A DNA stretch of 6,337 nucleotides. Source: Burkholderiaceae bacterium (GTDB lineage Bacteria; Pseudomonadota; Gammaproteobacteria; Burkholderiales; Burkholderiaceae). Both the position numbers and the translations under genes were made by a program. Location of the stretch: NCBI GenBank assembly GCA_017997515.1, contig JAGOEY010000111.1, forward strand, positions 1-6,337, written 5' to 3'. This document shows positions 1 to 5,753 of this stretch, in pieces. Every line of letters begins with the position of its first letter. Position 1 is the stretch's first letter. The notes beneath the pieces are model-generated. The model saw nothing but the letters and a program-made list of their open reading frames with translations. It had not been told where the DNA came from and made no database searches.

Positions 1-844
1 GCATCGCATTGCCCTTCAGGATGCCCGGCATCACCTCCGGTTTGAACCCGGCCTCCTCAAAGTCCTTCATCCAACGCTCGGGCGTGATCAGCGGGTAGTC
101 CGAACCGAACAACACACGGTCTTTCAGCAGCGTGTTGGCGTACTGCACAAGTTGCTTCGGAAAATACTTGGGGCTCCAGCCGCTGAGGTCGATCCACACG
201 TTGGGCTTGTGGGTGGCAACGCTCAGCGCCTCGTCCTGCCAGGGGAAGCTGGGGTGGGCCATGACGATCTGCATGTCGGGGAAGTCGATGGCCACGTCGT
301 CCAGGTGCATGGGATTGCTGTACTCCAGCCGCAGGCCACCGCCACAGCGCATGCCGCTGCCGATGCCGCTGTGGCCGGTGTGGAAGATGGCGGGCAGGCC
401 GTGGGCGTTGATCACCTCGTAGATCGGCCAGGCCATCTTGTCGTAGGGATGGAAGCTCTGCACCGTGGGGTGGAACTTGAAACCCTTCACGCCGTGTTCC
501 TTGATCAGCCGCTCGGCCTCGCGTGCTCCCATCTTGCCCTTGTGCGGGTCGATGCTGGCGAAGGCCATCATCATGTCGCTGTTTTTTTGCGCGGCTTCGG
601 CAATCTCTTCGTTCGGGATACGGCGGCGGCCCATCTTGGATTCGGCGTCCACAGTGAACATCACCAGACCGATCTTGCGCTCGCGGTAATAGGCCACCGT
701 TTCTTCGATGGTGGGGCGGCGGCCGCTCTTGAAATACTTGTCGGCGGCGCGGTCGTACTCCTCGCCGTAGCTGTCAAAAGGGTTCCAGCAACTCACCTCG
801 GCGTGGGTGTGGATGTCGATTGCGATGAGGTTGTCAAAGTCCAT
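1..844 (-). CDS. Amidohydrolase (PF04909 type), probable CouO-like aryl beta-ketoacyl-CoA hydrolase, C-terminus cut off
   Basis: The frame is open from an ATG at 844 to the left edge (281 codons read). The start is backed by a GGAGA ribosome site at 855-851, seven bases upstream. The protein opens with the beta-strand-1 metal motif IDIHTHAE (His12, His14) and continues with FHTGHSG (His155), MAHPSFPW (His197) and VLFGSDYP (Asp249), the ligand set of the ACMSD/amidohydrolase-2 TIM-barrel family. The middle part (GVKGFKFHPTVQ, residues 118-129, and CGGGLRLEYSNPMHLDD, 167-183) resembles proteins annotated as 4-hydroxyphenyl-beta-ketoacyl-CoA hydrolase. In R. jostii RHA1, CouO of this superfamily cleaves the beta-ketoacyl-CoA made from p-hydroxycinnamates to aromatic acid plus acetyl-CoA and needs Asp257, for which Asp249 is the likely counterpart. 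The last residues read (GILKGNAM) match the family's usual end, so probably only about 5-15 residues are missing. It is cytoplasmic, with no signal peptide. It is divergent from the enzymes it would serve. The superfamily is secure; the substrate is inferred from context and remembered similarity. A decarboxylase of the same superfamily is the main alternative. Confidence 0.85.
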   Translation of the reverse strand, partial: MDFDNLIAIDIHTHAEVSCWNPFDSYGEEYDRAADKYFKSGRRPTIEETVAYYRERKIGLVMFTVDAESKMGRRRIPNEEIAEAAQKNSDMMMAFASIDPHKGKMGAREAERLIKEHGVKGFKFHPTVQSFHPYDKMAWPIYEVINAHGLPAIFHTGHSGIGSGMRCGGGLRLEYSNPMHLDDVAIDFPDMQIVMAHPSFPWQDEALSVATHKPNVWIDLSGWSPKYFPKQLVQYANTLLKDRVLFGSDYPLITPERWMKDFEEAGFKPEVMPGILKGNAM

Positions 845-932
845 GGGATGTCTCCATTGAGGTGAGGTTTTGTGCCAATTCTGCACGCATCGGGGCTAGG
901 GAAAACACCGAGCAAAAGCCTGTTTGGCGCGC

Positions 933-961
933 TTGAATTGGTTATATTTCATAACCATAAT
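933..961 (+). promoter_or_regulatory. Sigma70-like promoter of the hydratase-ligase-dehydrogenase operon
   Basis: TTGAAT (933-938) and CATAAT (956-961) are separated by exactly 17 bases; each hexamer keeps most consensus positions. Transcription would start near 967-969, leaving a short leader of about 17 bases that holds the AAGGA ribosome site (971-975) and the ATG at 985. The region is locally A+T-rich within G+C-rich DNA. It is the only convincing promoter seen in the window. The assignment is by pattern only. Confidence 0.55.
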
Positions 962-963
962 TC
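935..963. promoter_or_regulatory. Inverted-repeat operator inside the promoter spacer
   Basis: A perfect inverted repeat GGTTAT-ATTTC-ATAACC spans 940-956, and one more T/A pair (939/957) extends it. An outer pair, GAATT (935-939) and AATTC (959-963), forms a second dyad whose centre is offset by one base. The core lies between the -35 and -10 hexamers and touches the -10, so a protein bound here would block RNA polymerase. MarR, IclR, GntR or LysR proteins could use such a site (it also fits T-N11-A). Hydroxycinnamate genes in other bacteria are often under MarR-type repressors (CouR, HcaR, FerC) released by the CoA thioester. The regulator is not in the window, so the family is unknown. Confidence 0.5.
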
Positions 964-984
964 ATTCCACAAGGAAAATCAACC

Positions 985-1767
985 ATGCAGCACCAAGACA
1001 TCCAATTCGAAATTTGCGGCGACGACAAAGAGGTTGCAGTGATCCGCCTCACACGTGGTGCCAAGCGCAACGCGTTGTCCGACGGCCTCATCCTGGCCCT
1101 GCGCAATATCTTCGAGGAACTGCCCTCTTCCGTGCGTGCTGCGGTGATCGACGGCGAAGGCCCGCACTTCTGCGCCGGGCTGGATTTGAGCGAGCTGAAA
1201 GAGCGCGACGCCGGCCAGGGCCTGCACCATTCACGGATGTGGCACGCTGCGCTGGAACGGGTGCAGTACGGCCCCGTGCCCGTGGTGGCCGCGTTGCACG
1301 GTGCGGTGGTGGGCGGCGGGCTGGAGCTGGCCAGCGCCTGCCACATCCGTGTCGCAGACAGCACCACCTTCTACGCGCTGCCCGAAGGCTCACGCGGCAT
1401 TTTTGTCGGCGGCGGCGGCTCGGTGCGTATCCCCAAGCTGATCGGTGCGGCGCGTATGACCGACATGATGATGACAGGCCGTGTCTACAACGCCGAAGAC
1501 GGCGAACGCGCCGGGTTCGCACAGTACCTGGTGCCCGAAGGCACGGCCTTCGACAAGGCGCTGGAACTCGCCAAACGTATTGCCAGCAACGCCCCACTCA
1601 CCAACTACGCCCTGATGCACGCCCTGCCGCGTATCGCCGAGCAGCCCGCAGACCACGGCTTCTTCACCGAAGCGCTGATTGCCGGCATTGCCCAAAGTGC
1701 GCCCGAGGCCAAAGAGCGCGTACGCGACTTCCTCGAAGGCCGCGCGGCCAAAGTGCAGAAGAGCTGA
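985..1767 (+). CDS. Enoyl-CoA hydratase/isomerase (crotonase) family, probable aryl-enoyl-CoA hydratase
   Basis: This 260-residue protein has the usual length of the crotonase family. After LTRGAKRNALSD (residues 22-33) comes the first oxyanion-hole segment HFCAGLDLSE (61-70). HGAVVGGGLELASACH (105-120) then carries Gly111 and Glu114, and FYALPEGSRGIFVGGGG (129-145) carries Glu134. Glu114 and Glu134 are 20 residues apart, as are Glu144 and Glu164 of rat enoyl-CoA hydratase, so both catalytic acids are present. It would add water to the 2,3 double bond of a cinnamoyl-CoA-type thioester made by the ligase encoded next. Hydroxycinnamoyl-CoA hydratase-lyases (about 276 residues) carry Ser instead of the first Glu, which argues against a retro-aldol lyase. 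The ATG at 985 has AAGGA nine bases upstream. It is first in the operon, 29 bases before the ligase gene. Family assignment is very firm; natural substrate is inferred from neighbours. Confidence 0.9.
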   Translation: MQHQDIQFEICGDDKEVAVIRLTRGAKRNALSDGLILALRNIFEELPSSVRAAVIDGEGPHFCAGLDLSELKERDAGQGLHHSRMWHAALERVQYGPVPVVAALHGAVVGGGLELASACHIRVADSTTFYALPEGSRGIFVGGGGSVRIPKLIGAARMTDMMMTGRVYNAEDGERAGFAQYLVPEGTAFDKALELAKRIASNAPLTNYALMHALPRIAEQPADHGFFTEALIAGIAQSAPEAKERVRDFLEGRAAKVQKS

Positions 1768-1796
1768 TCTCCATCCCCTGTTGCGAGTGAATAAAA

Positions 1797-3677
1797 ATGA
1801 CCGAGACAACCCCCACAGCGACCAAGGCACCGCGCTACCGACCCGTGAACTTTGGTGTCACCCGCGTCAACCTGCGTGAGGGTGCCAACGGTACACGTTA
1901 CCTGCAGGCCGACCTGCCGCTGGGTGCCTATGCCCGGCGTGTCACCGACTTCCTGGTGCACTGGGCCGAAACCACCCCCGACCACAGCTTTGTGGCGCGC
2001 CGTGCACCGCTGGCGGGTGGTGGCACGGGTGACTGGCAGCATGTGAGCTACGGCCAGGCACTGGAGGCCGCACGCAGCATCGGCCAGGCCCTGCTGAACC
2101 GGGGCCTGAGCGCCGAGCGCCCAGTGGTCCTCCTCAGCGAGAACAGCCTGGAACACGCCCTCATGGCGCTGGGCTGCCTCTACGCCGGTGTGCCCTACTG
2201 CCCCGTTACGCCCGCCTATGCCACCGCCAGCCAGGACTACGACAAACTGCGCCACGTGGTCAGCACGCTGACGCCTGGCCTGGTCTATGCCACCGACGGC
2301 GCACGCTTCGGCAAGGCGCTGCAAGCCACCCTGGACGACAGCGTGGAAGTGGTGCTGAACCAGGGCAACATCGACGGCCGCACCACCACCCCCTTTGCCG
2401 ACCTGCGCGCCACGGCGGCCACCGACAAGATTGATGCCGCCATGCACGCCACGGGCCCCGGCACCATCGTCAAGTTCCTGTTCACCAGCGGCTCCACCAA
2501 GCTGCCCAAACCTGTCATCAACACCCAGCGTATGTGGTGCGCCAACCTGCAGCAGATCACGCTGTCGTTGCCGGTGCTGACCGAAGCGCCGCCCGTGCTG
2601 ATCGACTGGCTGCCCTGGAACCACACATTCGGCAGCAACCACAACGTCGGTATCACGCTGCAGCACGGCGGCACGCTCTACATCGACGACGGCAAACCCA
2701 CCGCCGGGGCCATTGGCGAGACCCTGCGCAACCTGCGCGAGATTGCCCCCACCGTCTACTTCAACGTGCCCACCGGCTTCGAGATGATTGCCGAAGCGAT
2801 GAAGACCGACGCCCCGCTGCGCAAGAATTTGCTCTCCAGACTGCGCATGTTTTTCTACTCCGGCGCGGGCCTGTCACAGCCGGTGTGGGACAGCCTGCAC
2901 GCCACACAAGAGGCCGAGCTGGGTGAACGTATCGTCATGGCCACCGGCCTGGGCATGACCGAATCGGCCCCGTCCGCCATGTTCGTCAACAGCATCGACG
3001 TGAAAGCCGGCGACATCGGTGCCCCCGTGCCCGGCATGACGCTGAAGCTGGTGCCCGTGGACGGCAAGACGGAGGTGCGTTACCGCGGCCCCAACGTCAC
3101 CCCTGGCTACTGGCGCACCGACGCCGCCACACGCGACGCCTTTGACGAGGAAGGTTATCTCTGCACCGGCGACGCCGTGTTGTGGATCGACCCCGACAAC
3201 ATCCACCGCGGCCTGAAATTTGACGGGCGTATTGCCGAAGACTTCAAGCTCTCCACCGGCACCTTCGTGAGTGTGGGCCCGATGCGCGCCAAGGCCATCA
3301 TGGCCGGATCACCCTATGTGCAGGACGTGGTACTGACCGGCCTGAACATGAAGGAAGTCGGCGCGCTGATCTTCCCCGCACCCGCCTGCCGCGAAGTCAG
3401 CGGCCTGGGGGCCGATGCGTCGATGAACGAGGTGCTGGCCAGCACGCCGGTGCGCCAGCGTATCCAGGCCATCATCGACCAGCTGGCCCGCGAATCCACC
3501 GGCAGCGCGAGCCGCATCGCCCGCGCCCTGGTGCTGGCCGAGCCACCCTCACCCGTGCTGGGTGAGATCACCGATAAGGGCTCGGTCAACCAGCGCGCCG
3601 TGCTCAAACACCGCGCCGCCCTGGTGGACGCGCTGCACGACGGCAGCGCCACCGGCATCTACACACCACAAGCCTGA
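1797..3677 (+). CDS. fcs: Feruloyl-CoA synthase-type acyl-CoA ligase (ANL superfamily)
   Basis: The 626-residue protein matches the length of proteobacterial Fcs (about 620-630), which is longer than plant-like 4-coumarate ligases. It would activate an aromatic propenoic acid with ATP and CoA through an acyl-adenylate, in the cytoplasm. Visible motifs in order are the N-terminal YRPVNFGVTRVNL segment (14-26), the phosphate loop FLFTSGSTKLPKPV (227-240), WLPWNHTFGSNHN (271-283), the adenine/acyl-pocket motif ATGLGMTESAPS (382-393), YLCTGD with Asp459, the hinge-region GRIAEDFKLSTGTFV (477-491), and the C-terminal ITDKGSVNQRAVL (591-603), whose Lys594 is the likely adenylation lysine. The phosphate loop has Lys-Leu where most ANL enzymes have Gly-x. 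The ATG at 1797 has only a weak GAGTGA ribosome site (1785-1790) but places the conserved N-terminus correctly, and no closer start fits. The stop is 11 bases before the dehydrogenase gene. The aryl substrate (ferulate, p-coumarate, caffeate or another arylpropenoate) cannot be told from the sequence. Confidence 0.85.
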   Translation: MTETTPTATKAPRYRPVNFGVTRVNLREGANGTRYLQADLPLGAYARRVTDFLVHWAETTPDHSFVARRAPLAGGGTGDWQHVSYGQALEAARSIGQALLNRGLSAERPVVLLSENSLEHALMALGCLYAGVPYCPVTPAYATASQDYDKLRHVVSTLTPGLVYATDGARFGKALQATLDDSVEVVLNQGNIDGRTTTPFADLRATAATDKIDAAMHATGPGTIVKFLFTSGSTKLPKPVINTQRMWCANLQQITLSLPVLTEAPPVLIDWLPWNHTFGSNHNVGITLQHGGTLYIDDGKPTAGAIGETLRNLREIAPTVYFNVPTGFEMIAEAMKTDAPLRKNLLSRLRMFFYSGAGLSQPVWDSLHATQEAELGERIVMATGLGMTESAPSAMFVNSIDVKAGDIGAPVPGMTLKLVPVDGKTEVRYRGPNVTPGYWRTDAATRDAFDEEGYLCTGDAVLWIDPDNIHRGLKFDGRIAEDFKLSTGTFVSVGPMRAKAIMAGSPYVQDVVLTGLNMKEVGALIFPAPACREVSGLGADASMNEVLASTPVRQRIQAIIDQLARESTGSASRIARALVLAEPPSPVLGEITDKGSVNQRAVLKHRAALVDALHDGSATGIYTPQA

Positions 3678-3688
3678 AAGCCCGCACC

Positions 3689-4453
3689 ATGCAAATCCAA
3701 GGACAAGCTGCACTAGTCACCGGTGGCGCATCGGGCCTCGGCGAGGCCACCGCACGTGAACTCGCCCGCCTGGGTGCCAAGGTGGCGGTGCTCGACCGCA
3801 ATCAGGCGCTGGCCGAAAAGGTGGCCGCCGACATCGGTGGCGTTGCCTGCGCCTGCGATATCACCGACACCGACAGCGTGAACGCCGCGCTCGACAAAGC
3901 CGCAGCCGCCCACGGCCCGGCGCGCATCCTGATGAACGTGGCCGGCATCGGCAGCGCCAAACGCATCGTCGGCAAGGACGGCAACCCGGCCCCGCTGGAA
4001 GACTTCGTGCGGGTGGTGCAGATCAACCTGATTGGCAGCTACAACGTCAGCCGCCTGTTTGCCGCCCGCTGCGCCAAGCTGGACGCAACAGACGGCGGTG
4101 ACAAAGGTGTAATGGTCTTCACCGCATCGGCCGCAGCGTTTGACGGCCAGGTCGGCCAGCAGGCCTACAGCGCATCCAAAGGTGGCCTCGTGGGCATGAC
4201 CCTGCCCATGGCGCGTGACCTGGCGCAGCACGGCATCCGTGTCTGCACGCTGGCACCCGGCCTGTTCGCCACGCCGCTGCTGCTGGAGCTGCCCGAGCCC
4301 GTGCAACAGTCGCTTGCCGCCTCCATCCCTTTCCCGAACCGACTCGGCAAACCGTCCGAGTTTGCCGAACTGGCCTGCCACATCGTGACCAACGGCCACC
4401 TCAATGGTGAGGTGATCCGCATCGACGGAGCGCTGCGAATGGCACCACGCTAA
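3689..4453 (+). CDS. HSD10-like short-chain dehydrogenase, probable aryl 3-hydroxyacyl-CoA dehydrogenase
   Basis: A classical SDR of 254 residues. The Rossmann glycine motif TGGASGLG is at 11-18, and Asp36 ends beta-2 (VAVLD), which favours NAD+ over NADP+. CDITD (56-60) contacts adenine, NVAG is at 83-86, Asn113 is in the catalytic tetrad position, Ser147 is followed by YSASK with Tyr160 and Lys164, and LAPGLFATPLL (188-198) caps the active site. The end, LNGEVIRIDGALRMAPR (238-254), is characteristic of type II 3-hydroxyacyl-CoA dehydrogenases (HSD17B10-like) and uncommon in other SDRs. It would oxidise the beta-hydroxyacyl-CoA from the hydratase to the beta-ketoacyl-CoA, the substrate proposed for the divergent amidohydrolase. 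The ATG lies 11 bases after the ligase stop, and a weak GAAAG ribosome site (3676-3680) overlaps that stop, so translational coupling is likely. Fold and cofactor type are firm; the aryl substrate is inferred. Confidence 0.88.
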   Translation: MQIQGQAALVTGGASGLGEATARELARLGAKVAVLDRNQALAEKVAADIGGVACACDITDTDSVNAALDKAAAAHGPARILMNVAGIGSAKRIVGKDGNPAPLEDFVRVVQINLIGSYNVSRLFAARCAKLDATDGGDKGVMVFTASAAAFDGQVGQQAYSASKGGLVGMTLPMARDLAQHGIRVCTLAPGLFATPLLLELPEPVQQSLAASIPFPNRLGKPSEFAELACHIVTNGHLNGEVIRIDGALRMAPR

Positions 4454-4477
4454 ACCCACCCCCAAACCCCCACACAC
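4454..4477 (+). other. C-rich, G/T-free stretch after the dehydrogenase gene (possible Rho-loading region)
   Basis: The first 24 bases after the dehydrogenase stop codon contain only A and C. From 4454 to 4500 there are 25 C, 17 A, 4 G and 1 T. Unstructured RNA with C far above G is what Rho factor prefers, so this could let Rho lower expression of the downstream porin relative to the enzymes. It could equally be neutral spacer. No promoter for the porin was convincingly found in the rest of the gap (4506-4578). Confidence 0.25.
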
Positions 4478-4485
4478 GGCACAGA

Positions 4486-4505
4486 CCACCTGACCAAACA
4501 GGTGG
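4486..4505 (+). other. Perfect 7-bp hairpin between enzyme and transport genes
   Basis: CCACCTG (4486-4492) and CAGGTGG (4499-4505) pair fully around the loop ACCAAA. No run of T follows (the next bases are CCAGGCCCC), so it is not a standard intrinsic terminator. In RNA it could stabilise or delimit the upstream message after processing; in DNA it could be a protein site for the porin. The structure is seen directly and the role is a guess. Confidence 0.35.
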
Positions 4506-4578
4506 CCAGGCCCCAGCTACGCCCGATTTCCCCCAGAGATGCCCAGCATCCCCTTTAACCACCACCCGGAGACAACGT

Positions 4579-5715
4579 ATGAAAACCACCTCTTTGCGCC
4601 CTTGGGCACTCGCCCTGGCCTGCACCAGCGCTGTTGGCGCGTATGCCCAATCGGCCCCGCCGCCTTCCAGCGTCACGCTGTATGGGCTGATCGACGCGGG
4701 GGTGGAGATTGTCAGCAACGTGGCAGACAAAGGCACGATCCAGCGTATGCCCAGCAACACGGGTTCGGTGCCATCGCGGGTGGGCTTTCGGGGCAATGAA
4801 GACCTGGGCAACGGCCTGCGCGCCGTGTTCACCGCCGAAATGGGTTTTGCGCCCGACATGGGTACGTCGGCACAGGGCGGCCGCCTGTTTGGCCGCCAGG
4901 CCTTTGTAGGGCTGGCCGGGCCCTGGGGCGCGGTCACCGTGGGCCGCCAGTACTCCATGCTGTTCTGGTCGATGATGGATTCCGACGTGGTCGGCCCAGC
5001 GGTTTACGCCATTGGCTCCCTTGACCCCTACATCCCCAACTCCCGTGCCGACAACGCACTGGCCTACCGGGGCACATTTGGGGGCCTGCAACTGGGCGCG
5101 CAGTACAGCTTCGGGCGCGACACGGTGAATGCCGGCCCCAGCCCGGTCGGTACCAACTGCCCCGGTGAAGGCGCAGACAGCAAGGCCTGCCGCCAGTGGT
5201 CGCTGCTGGGCAAATACGACACCCCCGGCTGGGGTGTCTCGCTGGCCTATGACCAGCAGCACGGCCGTGCCCTCACCGGCCCGACCGATGTGATTTTTGG
5301 CAACCTCAACAGCAGCAGCAAGACCGACGAACGGCTCGGGCTGGGCGGTTATGTGAAGCTGGGCGACGCCAAGATTGGTGGCGGCTTGCTGCGCCGCGAC
5401 AACGACGGCGACGCCGTCAAACCGCGCAGCGACCTCTGGTACATCGGTGCCTCTTACCCGCTGACCAAAACCCTCACGCTCGATGGCCAGTGGATGACCA
5501 TGCGCTACAAGAATGTGTCCGACTACGACTCCTCCTTGCTGTCCGCACGCCTGGTGTACAGCTTCTCCCGCCGCACCGCCGTCTACGGCCAGATCGGCCA
5601 CATCCGCAACGACAGCCGCGCCGCCGTGTCCGTCAGTGGCGGTGCCACCGGCAGCAACCCGGCTGCAGGCGGCTCGCAAAACGCTGTGATCGTTGGCATG
5701 CGCCACGCTTTCTGA
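4579..5715 (+). CDS. Outer-membrane general porin of the betaproteobacterial Gram-negative porin family (Omp32-like)
   Basis: The 378-residue protein has a Sec signal peptide: KTTSLRP, then the hydrophobic ALALACTSAVGAYA, with probable cleavage after Ala23 (AYA/QS). The mature protein opens with SSVTLYGLIDAGVEIV, the first beta-strand typical of these porins. It continues with SRVGFRGNEDLGNGLRAVF (66-84), GRQAFVGLAGPWGAVTVGRQ (105-124, leading to constriction loop 3) and alternating strands. The end, NAVIVGMRHAF, finishes with the C-terminal Phe recognised by the BAM machinery. The length suits a 16-strand trimeric porin. Cys194 and Cys204 lie in one probable surface loop and could form a disulfide. 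The GGAGA ribosome site (4568-4572) is six bases from the ATG. It follows the catabolic enzymes and precedes a Bug-type binding protein, suggesting substrate entry, but such porins are often only weakly selective (commonly for anions). Family assignment is very sure; substrate is unknown. Confidence 0.93.
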   Translation: MKTTSLRPWALALACTSAVGAYAQSAPPPSSVTLYGLIDAGVEIVSNVADKGTIQRMPSNTGSVPSRVGFRGNEDLGNGLRAVFTAEMGFAPDMGTSAQGGRLFGRQAFVGLAGPWGAVTVGRQYSMLFWSMMDSDVVGPAVYAIGSLDPYIPNSRADNALAYRGTFGGLQLGAQYSFGRDTVNAGPSPVGTNCPGEGADSKACRQWSLLGKYDTPGWGVSLAYDQQHGRALTGPTDVIFGNLNSSSKTDERLGLGGYVKLGDAKIGGGLLRRDNDGDAVKPRSDLWYIGASYPLTKTLTLDGQWMTMRYKNVSDYDSSLLSARLVYSFSRRTAVYGQIGHIRNDSRAAVSVSGGATGSNPAAGGSQNAVIVGMRHAF

Positions 5716-5753
5716 TTCACCGTTCCCCCATCCCATTCCACAGGAGACACACC

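Noticed and set aside
152..865. Long plus-strand open frame of 237 codons opposite the amidohydrolase
   Set aside because: It has no recognisable motif and an Ala/Val/Gly/His-rich composition. It lies antisense to a frame with a full set of metal-binding motifs, so it is a codon-bias shadow.
863..878. Possible sigma54 promoter for the amidohydrolase (TTGGCAC on the minus strand)
   Set aside because: The -24-like half is good, but the matching -12 position reads CA instead of GC and no TTGC follows at the required spacing.
872..886. Second inverted repeat GTGC-N7-GCAC in the divergent gap
   Set aside because: The arms are only four bases and the match does not extend, so it is not distinguishable from chance.
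985..1767. Naming the crotonase as feruloyl-CoA hydratase-lyase (ech) because fcs follows
   Set aside because: It is shorter than the usual 276 residues and has Glu instead of Ser at the diagnostic position, so a plain hydratase is the better call.
924..1790. Plus-strand open frame of 288 codons overlapping the hydratase in another frame
   Set aside because: It is extremely Arg-rich and lacks domains, as expected from reading a G+C-rich gene out of frame. The overlapping 985-1767 frame has both catalytic glutamates and a good ribosome site.
1605..2666. Minus-strand open frame of 353 codons across the hydratase end and the ligase
   Set aside because: It crosses a gene boundary, has low-complexity Gly/Val/Gln/His composition and shows no motif. 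It is an antisense shadow.
3713..4489. Minus-strand open frame of 258 codons opposite the dehydrogenase
   Set aside because: It has no motif, while the plus strand carries every SDR catalytic and cofactor motif.
4486..4530. Intrinsic terminator after the dehydrogenase gene
   Set aside because: The stem is perfect but is followed by C/G-rich sequence and not by a T run, so a standard terminator is not supported.
4555..5736. Minus-strand open frame of 393 codons, slightly longer than the porin it opposes
   Set aside because: Length alone favours it, but the plus-strand frame has a signal peptide, porin strand motifs, a C-terminal Phe and a strong ribosome site. The antisense product has none of these.
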